5,171 nt of DNA from Deltaproteobacteria bacterium (GTDB lineage: Bacteria > Desulfobacterota > DSM-4660 > Desulfatiglandales > Desulfatiglandaceae): positions 1-5,171 of the forward strand of contig JAFCZI010000194.1 of the NCBI GenBank assembly GCA_019314425.1, written 5' to 3'. Under the pieces are notes generated by a model. It had not been told where the DNA came from. It worked only from the letters and a program-made list of their open reading frames with translations, and made no database searches. The number at the start of each line of letters is the position of its first letter. Positions within the stretch are counted from its first letter, which is position 1. This document shows positions 1-5,171 of this stretch, piece by piece. Both the position numbers and the translations under genes were made by a program.

Positions 1-750
1 AGTTCGGATCACATCACCATCTCGAATAACCACGTAACTTATGCAGGGATTGATTCGGGACCAGATCAACATATGCAGGGAATCTTTTTGAGAAACACCA
101 CCTACTCCACAATCACCGGTAATATCACGGATCACAACTCGTGCATCGGTATTAGGTTGATCAATAATAGCGATTACAACCTAGTCAGCAACAACATTTC
201 GTTTGCTAATTTATCGTCAATTGCCTATCCAGTGGTCGTGGTGTCGGATGCAGCCGGCATCGATCTGACAGGCGCTAGCAACAACATCGTAATCAACAAT
301 ACCACCTATAGCAACGAGGACAGCGGGATTAATGTATATATTGACGGTAATGGGGTACCTTCCGAGAATAACTTGATCATTGGTAACATTACTTACGAAA
401 ACGGCGACCATGGCATTGATGTTAACAATTCACCGAACAATACCATTGTGGGCAATACTGTGCATGGGAATGGTACGGTTGGGATTAACGTTGAGGGTGA
501 AGCCGGTACGGGTTCACACACAACGACGATTGTCAATAATATCAGCGCTGCAAATGGCTTTACTCCACCCGCCGGTTCTTTCCCTGGTAATTTGCGCGTC
601 GACTCAGCATCCATTACCGGGACGACCACCGACTACAACGTCTTCAATATCGAAGATGCTACCAGCCAGATCCTCTGGGATGATGTTAGCTATGTTTCTC
701 TTGCGGCGTTTCAGGCTGCCGTGCCTACTCAGGAATTACATGGATTGGAA
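1..750 (+). other. Right-handed parallel beta-helix region (NosD / PbH1 type), N-terminally truncated
   Basis: Codons 1-250 show the ladder pattern of parallel beta-helix proteins: short strands ending in N-x-I-x-x-N, alternating with G-I-x-L/V. Examples are NNIVINNTTYSN, SGINVYI, NNLIIGNITYENG, HGIDVNNSPNNTIVGN and VGINVEG. The segment from about 631 (DYNVFN), through ILWDDVSYVSLAAFQAAV, to the E-L-H-G near 736 resembles the capping end seen in many pectate-lyase-like and polysaccharide-lyase-like secreted proteins. Families with this fold bind or cleave polysaccharides, but many members are only structural or adhesive. No lyase active-site motif can be pointed to here, and the front of the helix is outside the window. 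The fold call is strong; the substrate is unknown. Confidence 0.85.
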
Positions 751-3700
751 GGGAATCCGGATTTTGTAGATCCAGCCCCGTCCGCCTTGCGGCAAACCGG
801 TGTGCCTTATATAGGCTCAGAATATGTAGGTGACTATTACCTAAATCCCGGATCACCGGCGATCGATAGTGCCAATTCAAATGCTCCCAGCCAGCCAGAA
901 TTAGATTTCTCTGGGAACGCCCGGGTGGACGACCCGGCCACACCGAATACCGGTGCTGGCACGCGGCTTTATGATGATCGCGGTGCTTATGAGTATCTAC
1001 CCTCGGGTCCGTCACTGCCTACGGTCACGACCCAGGCTGTTACTTCTATTACAGACACCACGGCCACGGGGAACGGAAATGTCCTCGCAACAGGTTTGCC
1101 CAATCCCACCCAGCACGGTGTCGTCTGGGGTTTATCGGCAGATCCCACTCTCCTGGATAGCAAAACCACGGATGGTCCGGTCAGCGCACCAGGAGCCTTC
1201 ACCAGCGCTATTACCGACCTTACTCCAGGTACGCTCTATCATGTCCGCGCTTATGCCACCAATGATGCAGGCACAGTGTATGGTGAGGATGTCACTTTCA
1301 CTTCTCTAATAACACCCACCGTTACCACCCAGGCCATCACCAACATTACGACCACCACGGCCACGGGGAACGGCAACGTCACTGACCTGGGTATTCCCAA
1401 TCCTACCCAACATGGCATCGTTTGGGCCACCACGGCGGATCCGACTACCGCGGATAACAAAACCACGGATGGTCTGGTCAGCGCTACCGGTGCCTTCATC
1501 GGCAGCATCACTGGCCTGACCCCGAACACGCTATATCACGTTCGCGCGTATGCCACAAATGCAGCCGGCACATCCTATGGTGAGGATGTTACGTTCACTT
1601 CTTATATTGTACCGACCGTTACCACTCAGGCAGTCACTGATATTACAACCACCACTGCTACCGGGAACGGAAATGTCACTGCGCTAGGTGTGCCCAATCC
1701 AACCCAGCATGGCTTCGTCTGGGCCACCACGGCAGATCCAACTACGGCAAATAGCAAAACCACGGATGGTCCAGTCAGCGCTGCCGGTGCCTTCACCAGT
1801 GCCATCACCGGCCTAACCCCAGGTACGCTTTATCATGTCCGCGCATATGCCGTCAATACGGCAGGTACAGTTTACGGTGAGGATCTCACTTTCACCACGC
1901 TGCTCGCACCGACCGTTACCACTCAGGCAGTCACTGATATTACGACCACTACTGCCACCGGAAACGGCAACATCACGGTTCTGGGTTCATCCAATCCGAC
2001 CGAACATGGTGTGGTCTGGAGTCTTTCGACCAACCCGACTATCGCGAATAACAAAACCACGGACGGTCCGGTCAGCGTTACAGGTGCCTTCACCAGCAGC
2101 ATCACCGGCCTGATCCCGGGCACACTCTATCACGTTCGTGCATATGCCACGAATGCAGCCGGCATATCCTATGGTGAGGATGTCACATTCACTGCTCAGG
2201 TTGTACCCACGGTTACCACTCAAGCAGTCACTGATATTACGCCCACTGCTGCCACAGGGAATGGCACGATCACGAGTCTGGGTGTGCCCAATCCCACTCA
2301 GTTTGGCGTGGTTTGGGATACGGCGATCAATCCAACGATCGCATTGACCACCAAGACTGCGCAAGGCGATGCCACCATCACCGGTGCCTTCACCAGCAGC
2401 ATCACCGGCTTGACCCCGAGCACGGTGTATCACGTTCGCGCGTATGCCACGAATGCAGCCGGCACTTCTTATGGTGAGGATGTTACGTTCACTTCTCATA
2501 TTGCACCCATAGTTACCACTCAGGCAGTCATTGATATTACGAGCACCACTGCCACCGGGAACGGCAATATCACCGCGCTGGGTATTCCCAATCCCACCCA
2601 GTTCGGCGTGGTTTGGGATACGGCGATCAATCCAACGATCGCACTGACCACCAAGACTGCGCAAGGTGAAGCCACCATCACTGGTGCCTTCACCAGCAGC
2701 ATCACCGGCCTGACGGCGGGGACCTTGTATCACGTCCGCGCGTATGCCACGAATGCAGCCGGCACATCCTATGGTGAGAATGTCACGTTCACTTCTCAGA
2801 TAACACCCACCGTTACCACTCAGGCAGTCACTGATATTACGACCACCACCGCCACTGGGAATGGCAATGTCACCGCGTTGGGGTTGCCTAATCCGACCGA
2901 ACATGGAGTAGTTTGGAGCACATCGCTCAATCCAACCCTGGCGGACAGCAAAACCACCGATGGTCCGGTCAGCGCGACCGGTGCCTTCATCAGTAGCATC
3001 ACTGGCCTGACTACGGGTACCTTGTATCACGTCCGCGCGTATGCCACGAATGCAGCCGGCATATCCTATGGTGAGGATGTCACGTTCACAGCTCATATTG
3101 TGCCGACTGTCACCACTCAGGCAGTCACTGATATTACGACTACCACCGCCACCGGGAACGGCAATGTCACCGCACTGGGTGTGCCCAATCCGACCGAACA
3201 CGGGGTAGTTTGGAGTACCTCGGTTAATCCTACTCTCGCAGATAGCAAAACCACGGATGGTCCGGTCAGTGCGACCGATGCCTTCACCAGCAATATCACC
3301 AGCCTATCACCTGGCATGCTATATCATGTCCGGGCTTATGCCACCAATGCCGGAGGCACTGTATATGGGAGTGATGTTGTTTTCACGACTCTCCCATCCT
3401 CCACAAGCACGACCACCTCGGGTACCAACGCCGGGACAGGCACCGATGTGAGCGGAGTGGGAACAGCCAGTTGGCTGAATCCCTCCTTCATCACCGCTAA
3501 CGACACCAGTTATGCACAGGTCACGCTTAGTAGTGCAACGTCTCATTACTTGGAAGGCACCAATTACGGCTTTGACATTCCTGCCAATGCCATCATCAAT
3601 GGGATCGAAGTGACCATTGGACGGTTTGAAAGCGGTGCCAGTACCGGCGACGATGTCCGCGACAGCGTGGTCAGACTGCTTAAGTCTGGCGCAGTTATCG

Positions 3701-5004
3701 GCAGTAATAAAGGTGCAACTTCAACAGAGTGGCCGACAGGGTCTCCAGTCGATGCTGTTTATGGTACAACTGCCGATCTGTGGGGAACCTCCTGGACGCC
3801 TTCGGAGATCAATGCCAGCGGATTTGGCGTAGTGCTTTCAGCAAGCAGTACAAACAACAGAACTGCCTATGTCGATTATATGCAAATTTCGGTAACCTAT
3901 ACGGTTACCATGGTCAGCTCCACTACGAGAGTGGATTGCGGCGCGGGCACCCCGGTCCTGACCTATGGTTCGGATCTCACCTGTGTTGCTACTGTAACTC
4001 GCGGTTCCGGTGCCTACACTCCTACCGGGAATGTTACCTGGACCACGGATGGCAGTGGCAGCTTCGCCACCAGCCCATGTGTTCTCTCAGGTTCCGCTGG
4101 AACTGCCTCCTGCTCTGCGATTTATACACCCAGCTCTGTAGGTAGCGGCTCGCATTTGATCACGGCGGATTATGCCGGGGACTTGAACTTCTTCTCCAGC
4201 TACGACAATCAGACTGTCACAGTCAACAAGGCGGATGCTACTGTCACGCTGGGCAGTTTGTTGCAGCTCTACGATGGCACGCCCAAACTGGCGACTGCCA
4301 CCACCGATCCAATCGGACTGACAGTTAACTTCACTTACGATGGTTCAGCCGTCGCCCCGACCGCTGTAGGTTCTTATGCCGTAGTTGGAACGATTGACGA
4401 TCCAATCTATCAAGGCTCAGCCAGCGGCACGCTTGACATCCAGGCCAAACATAGCATTGCCCTAGTTGAAGGCTGGAATCTGGTTTCATTCAACGTGCAT
4501 CCGGCGGACACTGATGTTGCCGCAGTCCTCTCCAGTATTGATGGTAATTACGACCTGGTCTATGCTTGGGATGCGACAGTCACTAGCAACAACTGGCTGA
4601 TCTACGACCCCTCCATTTCGTCCAACTTCAACACCCTGAAAGAGCTCGATGAGAGCATGGGCTTCTGGATCCACATGACCTCCGCTGGTACCTTGGATGT
4701 AGTGGGGAGCGCCCCCACATCTACGAATATCCAGCTTCTGGATAACGCCGGTGGTTGGAACTTGGTGGCCTACCCCTCCATTTCAAGCCGTCTATTGCCG
4801 GATGTTCTGGAAAGCCACGGTGTGGGCACGGACTTCAGCCTGGTATACGCCTATGACGCTAGTGATGTCGGCAGCCCCTGGAAGTTGTTCGACCTCTCCA
4901 TTTCGTCCAACTTCAACACTCTGACCGAACTCGTCCCCGGCTGGGGTTACTGGATCAATGTTAGTGCGGATAACACCTGGGATGTTCAGTTCCTGGCAGA
5001 CTAA
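1..5004 (+). CDS. Large multidomain secreted/surface protein, 5'-partial (beta-helix, eight FN3-like repeats, Ig-like, MBG-like, GWN-LV C-terminus)
   Basis: The frame is open from the first base and ends at the TAA at 5002-5004, giving 1667 visible residues. The ATG at 73 is not a credible start. The 24 codons before it encode beta-helix-type sequence (HITISNNHVTYAG) continuous with what follows, and no ribosome binding site precedes it. The true start and any signal peptide lie upstream. Modules in order by visible codon: beta-helix 1-250, choice-of-anchor-Q-like 251-333, eight FN3-like repeats 340-1131, jelly-roll-like domain 1141-1302, Ig-like domain 1303-1410, MBG-like domain 1411-1483, paired GWN-LV modules 1484-1667. 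The protein is rich in Thr, Ser, Asn and Gly and has only five cysteines, as is usual for exported proteins. No catalytic motif, LPXTG or terminal membrane helix is visible. I infer a surface adhesin or polysaccharide-associated protein; an enzymatic role for the beta-helix cannot be excluded because its N-terminal part is missing. Secretion is inferred from domain types only. Confidence 0.93.
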   Translation, partial: SSDHITISNNHVTYAGIDSGPDQHMQGIFLRNTTYSTITGNITDHNSCIGIRLINNSDYNLVSNNISFANLSSIAYPVVVVSDAAGIDLTGASNNIVINNTTYSNEDSGINVYIDGNGVPSENNLIIGNITYENGDHGIDVNNSPNNTIVGNTVHGNGTVGINVEGEAGTGSHTTTIVNNISAANGFTPPAGSFPGNLRVDSASITGTTTDYNVFNIEDATSQILWDDVSYVSLAAFQAAVPTQELHGLEGNPDFVDPAPSALRQTGVPYIGSEYVGDYYLNPGSPAIDSANSNAPSQPELDFSGNARVDDPATPNTGAGTRLYDDRGAYEYLPSGPSLPTVTTQAVTSITDTTATGNGNVLATGLPNPTQHGVVWGLSADPTLLDSKTTDGPVSAPGAFTSAITDLTPGTLYHVRAYATNDAGTVYGEDVTFTSLITPTVTTQAITNITTTTATGNGNVTDLGIPNPTQHGIVWATTADPTTADNKTTDGLVSATGAFIGSITGLTPNTLYHVRAYATNAAGTSYGEDVTFTSYIVPTVTTQAVTDITTTTATGNGNVTALGVPNPTQHGFVWATTADPTTANSKTTDGPVSAAGAFTSAITGLTPGTLYHVRAYAVNTAGTVYGEDLTFTTLLAPTVTTQAVTDITTTTATGNGNITVLGSSNPTEHGVVWSLSTNPTIANNKTTDGPVSVTGAFTSSITGLIPGTLYHVRAYATNAAGISYGEDVTFTAQVVPTVTTQAVTDITPTAATGNGTITSLGVPNPTQFGVVWDTAINPTIALTTKTAQGDATITGAFTSSITGLTPSTVYHVRAYATNAAGTSYGEDVTFTSHIAPIVTTQAVIDITSTTATGNGNITALGIPNPTQFGVVWDTAINPTIALTTKTAQGEATITGAFTSSITGLTAGTLYHVRAYATNAAGTSYGENVTFTSQITPTVTTQAVTDITTTTATGNGNVTALGLPNPTEHGVVWSTSLNPTLADSKTTDGPVSATGAFISSITGLTTGTLYHVRAYATNAAGISYGEDVTFTAHIVPTVTTQAVTDITTTTATGNGNVTALGVPNPTEHGVVWSTSVNPTLADSKTTDGPVSATDAFTSNITSLSPGMLYHVRAYATNAGGTVYGSDVVFTTLPSSTSTTTSGTNAGTGTDVSGVGTASWLNPSFITANDTSYAQVTLSSATSHYLEGTNYGFDIPANAIINGIEVTIGRFESGASTGDDVRDSVVRLLKSGAVIGSNKGATSTEWPTGSPVDAVYGTTADLWGTSWTPSEINASGFGVVLSASSTNNRTAYVDYMQISVTYTVTMVSSTTRVDCGAGTPVLTYGSDLTCVATVTRGSGAYTPTGNVTWTTDGSGSFATSPCVLSGSAGTASCSAIYTPSSVGSGSHLITADYAGDLNFFSSYDNQTVTVNKADATVTLGSLLQLYDGTPKLATATTDPIGLTVNFTYDGSAVAPTAVGSYAVVGTIDDPIYQGSASGTLDIQAKHSIALVEGWNLVSFNVHPADTDVAAVLSSIDGNYDLVYAWDATVTSNNWLIYDPSISSNFNTLKELDESMGFWIHMTSAGTLDVVGSAPTSTNIQLLDNAGGWNLVAYPSISSRLLPDVLESHGVGTDFSLVYAYDASDVGSPWKLFDLSISSNFNTLTELVPGWGYWINVSADNTWDVQFLAD
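751..999 (+). other. Choice-of-anchor-Q-like segment closing the beta-helix
   Basis: The order of motifs is G-N-P-D-F-V-D-P at 751-774, then D-Y-Y-L-N-P-G-S-P-A-I-D-S-A around 832-873, then a D-F-S-G-N-A-R stretch near 904-924, then D-D-R-G-A-Y-E-Y at 973-996. This order (NPxF, DYxLxPGSPAID, DxxGxxR, DxGAYE) is the signature I know for 'choice-of-anchor Q' domains. These usually follow a beta-helix and precede variable C-terminal modules or sorting signals. Here the segment sits exactly between the helix and the FN3-like array, which fits a hinge or end-cap. The role is inferred; the family match is by pattern recall. Confidence 0.75.
1018..3393 (+). repeat. Array of eight tandem FN3-like repeats, in frame (about 297-300 bases each)
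   Basis: Units begin at the Pro codon of P-T/I-V-T-T-Q-A: R1 1018, R2 1315, R3 1612, R4 1909, R5 2206, R6 2506, R7 2806, R8 3103 (to about 3393). R1-R4 and R7 are 99 codons, R5 and R6 are 100, and R8 is about 97. Each unit runs TTQAVxxITxTTATGNGN, then N-P-T-Q/E-H/F-G-x-V-W, G-A-F-x-x-x-I, then an L-x-P-x-T-x-Y-like corner followed by HVRAYA, then Y-G-x-D/N-V/L-x-F-T. The L-x-P-x-T-x-Y corner and VRAYATN strand support a fibronectin-III-like beta sandwich. The VW tryptophan is kept in all eight. The corner proline is lost in R6 (Ala) and R7 (Thr). The array probably forms a rod that projects the beta-helix away from the cell. Such repeats are common in environmental bacterial surface proteins. 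Confidence 0.93.
2206..2805 (+). repeat. Repeat pair R5-R6, a 100-codon subtype
   Basis: R5 (2206-2505) and R6 (2506-2805) differ from the other six units. They carry N-P-T-Q-F-G-V-V-W-D-T-A-I-N-P-T-I-A-L-T-T-K-T-A-Q-G where the others carry N-P-T-Q/E-H-G-x-V-W and a D/N-S/N-K-T-T-D-G loop, and they are one codon longer. Aligned by hand without gaps, they differ at roughly 39 of 300 bases (about 87% identity). The stretch from about 2308 to 2366, matching 2608 to 2666, is almost unchanged. This indicates a relatively recent tandem duplication of one unit. The changed loop could alter one face of the sandwich; no function is known. Confidence 0.85.
3421..3906 (+). other. Jelly-roll-like beta domain of unnamed family
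   Basis: Codons 1141-1302 follow a Ser/Thr-rich linker (3394-3420). Visible landmarks are T-D-V-S-G-V-G-T-A-S-W-L-N-P, then I-T-A-N-D-T-S-Y-A, then Y-G-F-D-I-P-x-x-A-x-I-x-G-I-E-V, then V-R-D-S-V-V-R-L-L-K-S-G, D-L-W-G-T-S-W-T-P-S-E-I-N, and a closing D-Y-M-Q-I-S-V-T-Y. The I-P-x-x-A-x-I-x-G-I-E-V strand and closing V-D-Y strand are typical of a compact beta sandwich. I have seen very similar stretches in phage and environmental surface proteins but cannot give a family name. Ligand binding or a spacer role are both possible. Confidence 0.6.
3907..4230 (+). other. Bacterial Ig-like domain (Big_3-like) with four cysteines
   Basis: Codons 1303-1410 show the bacterial Ig-like pattern: S-S-T-T-R-V-D-C at the start, Y-G-S-D-L-T-C-V-A-T-V, P-T-G-N-V-T-W, then S-G-S-H-L-I-T-A-D-Y-A-G-D-x-N-F, and a closing Q-T-V-T-V-N-K. 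The Y-x-G-D-x-x-F segment followed by VTVNK is characteristic of Ig-like domains that occur in series with MBG-type domains. Four Cys codons, at 3937, 3982, 4078 and 4111, all fall here. Only one other Cys (142) exists in the visible protein, so two disulfides within this domain are plausible. Confidence 0.75.
4231..4449 (+). other. MBG-like beta domain
   Basis: Codons 1411-1483 read A-D-A-T-V-T-L-G, then Q-L-Y-D-G-T-P-K-L-A-T-A-T-T-x-P-x-G-L-x-V-x-F-T-Y-D-G-S, then A-P-T-x-V-G-S-Y-A-V-V-G-T-I-x-D-x-x-Y-x-G-S-A-S-G-T-L-D-I. The YDGTPK, TYDGS, GSYAV, Y-x-G and GTLxI landmarks match the MBG-type modules commonly annotated in bacterial surface proteins. The module follows the Ig-like domain directly, its usual partner. 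It is probably a structural spacer. Confidence 0.75.
4450..5001 (+). repeat. C-terminal duplicated GWN-LV module
   Basis: Two related halves close the protein. Half A (about 4450-4710) has E-G-W-N-L-V-S-F-N-V, L-S-S-I-D-G-N-Y-D-L-V-Y-A-W-D-A, P-S-I-S-S-N-F-N-T-L and M-G-F-W-I-H-M. Half B (about 4711-5001) has G-G-W-N-L-V-A-Y-P-S, F-S-L-V-Y-A-Y-D-A, L-S-I-S-S-N-F-N-T-L and W-G-Y-W-I-N-V, ending five residues after D-N-T-W-D-V. The Trp codons at 4474 and 4756 are 94 codons apart. From memory this double module is a frequent C-terminus of Anaerolineae-like secreted proteins, so it may be a shared surface-attachment or export module. That role is inference. There is no LPXTG motif, hydrophobic tail or basic end. 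Confidence 0.75.
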
Positions 5005-5013
5005 TTACCAGCC

Positions 5014-5061
5014 TTGGTCAGGTCAGGGAGCGGGTCTCAAACCCCTCCCTGACCTGACCAG
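5014..5061 (+). terminator. Strong intergenic hairpin, possible terminator lacking a T-run
   Basis: Ten bases after the stop codon, 5016-5030 pairs perfectly with 5045-5059 (15 bp, GC-rich). It extends outward by T5015-A5060 and a G-T wobble (5014-5061). It extends inward by four more pairs (5032-5035 with 5041-5044) past a single bulged C at 5031, leaving a five-base loop (5036-5040). The position right after a long gene suggests a transcription terminator or an mRNA 3'-end stabiliser. No T-run follows (the next bases are CATTAGCC), so a standard intrinsic terminator is not fully supported. The hairpin itself is certain; its role is inferred. Confidence 0.7.
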
Positions 5062-5086
5062 CATTAGCCTGTGCTCACTAAACATT

Positions 5087-5091
5087 CGGAG
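5087..5091 (+). promoter_or_regulatory. Probable ribosome binding site for the downstream gene
   Basis: CGGAG at 5087-5091 is the only purine-rich Shine-Dalgarno-like match ahead of the ATG at 5104. The spacing of about 12 bases is longer than usual, so the site is plausible but not strong. No convincing promoter boxes are seen between the hairpin and this site. Confidence 0.5.
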
Positions 5092-5103
5092 AACTAGAAC
5101 TCA

Positions 5104-5171
5104 ATGAAGCGTTTCTTAAGAATTTTTTCCTCATCCCTGATACTCCTTATTCTCAGTCTTTTTATCGTGAC
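5104..5171 (+). CDS. Start of a second gene with signal-peptide-like N-terminus, 3'-partial
   Basis: An ATG at 5104 opens a frame that runs off the right edge after 22 full codons, too short to identify. The visible residues have a basic start (K2, R3, R6) followed by a hydrophobic core of Leu, Ile, Val and Phe (S-L-I-L-L-I-L-S-L-F-I-V). This looks like the n- and h-regions of a Sec signal peptide or an N-terminal membrane anchor. It lies 99 bases after the stop of the large gene, on the same strand, with the hairpin between them. A second exported protein next to the surface protein is likely; whether the two are co-transcribed depends on whether the hairpin terminates. The product is unknown. 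Confidence 0.7.
   Translation, partial: MKRFLRIFSSSLILLILSLFIV

Noticed and set aside
73..75. ATG as the start of the large gene
   Set aside because: The frame is open back to base 1 with beta-helix-type sequence before the ATG, and there is no ribosome binding site. The true start is upstream of the window.
1987..3201. Long antisense open frame of about 404 codons across the repeats
   Set aside because: It lies wholly within the FN3-like array, and its translation repeats with the same period as the array. It is open because the repeated bases lack stops in that frame. It shows no domain, and no ribosome binding site was found.
1018..3393. CRISPR-like or mobile-element repeat array
   Set aside because: The period is 297-300 bases, the repeats are coding and in frame, and no spacers, terminal inverted repeats or transposase are present.
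3729..4145. Overlapping plus-strand open frame of about 138 codons with several cysteines
   Set aside because: It sits in another frame of the jelly-roll-like and Ig-like region, and its sequence has no domain character. The large frame explains this stretch well.
5062..5086. Promoter for the second gene
   Set aside because: No pair of -35 and -10 boxes with sensible spacing could be made out. An A/T-rich patch near 5078-5086 alone is not enough.

Overview
The window is almost entirely one very large secreted, cell-surface type gene. It enters from the left edge already in frame (no start codon is visible) and stops at 5004. A 99-base intergenic gap with a strong hairpin follows, and then the first 68 bases of a second gene that begins with a signal-peptide-like sequence. 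All coding is on the plus strand. The other open frames, including a long antisense one across the repeats, are shadows of this gene.

The visible 1667 residues of the large protein read as a chain of extracellular modules. In order these are: a right-handed parallel beta-helix of NosD/pectate-lyase type (codons 1-250); a closing segment resembling the 'choice-of-anchor Q' family (251-333); eight tandem fibronectin-III-like repeats of 97-100 residues (340-1131); a jelly-roll-like domain I recognise from metagenomic surface proteins but cannot name (1141-1302); a bacterial Ig-like domain carrying four of the protein's five cysteines (1303-1410); an MBG-like beta domain (1411-1483); and a C-terminal pair of 'GWN-LV' modules (1484-1667). 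No catalytic site, LPXTG motif or C-terminal membrane anchor is visible.

The organism is most likely an environmental bacterium. The double GWN-LV C-terminus ending in a 'GWGYWI-V' motif, together with this choice of modules, recalls secreted proteins of Chloroflexota (Anaerolineae). That is recollection of protein style, not a search result, so the assignment is tentative. The likely role is a surface adhesin or a carbohydrate-associated protein: the beta-helix could face a polysaccharide, and the repeats would act as a stalk.

The most informative feature is the repeat array. Its units fall into sequence subtypes arranged as a mosaic, with a nearly invariant 26-base segment in six of the eight units. 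This points to recent tandem amplification and sequence exchange. I see no defence system, RNA gene, CRISPR array or mobile element.
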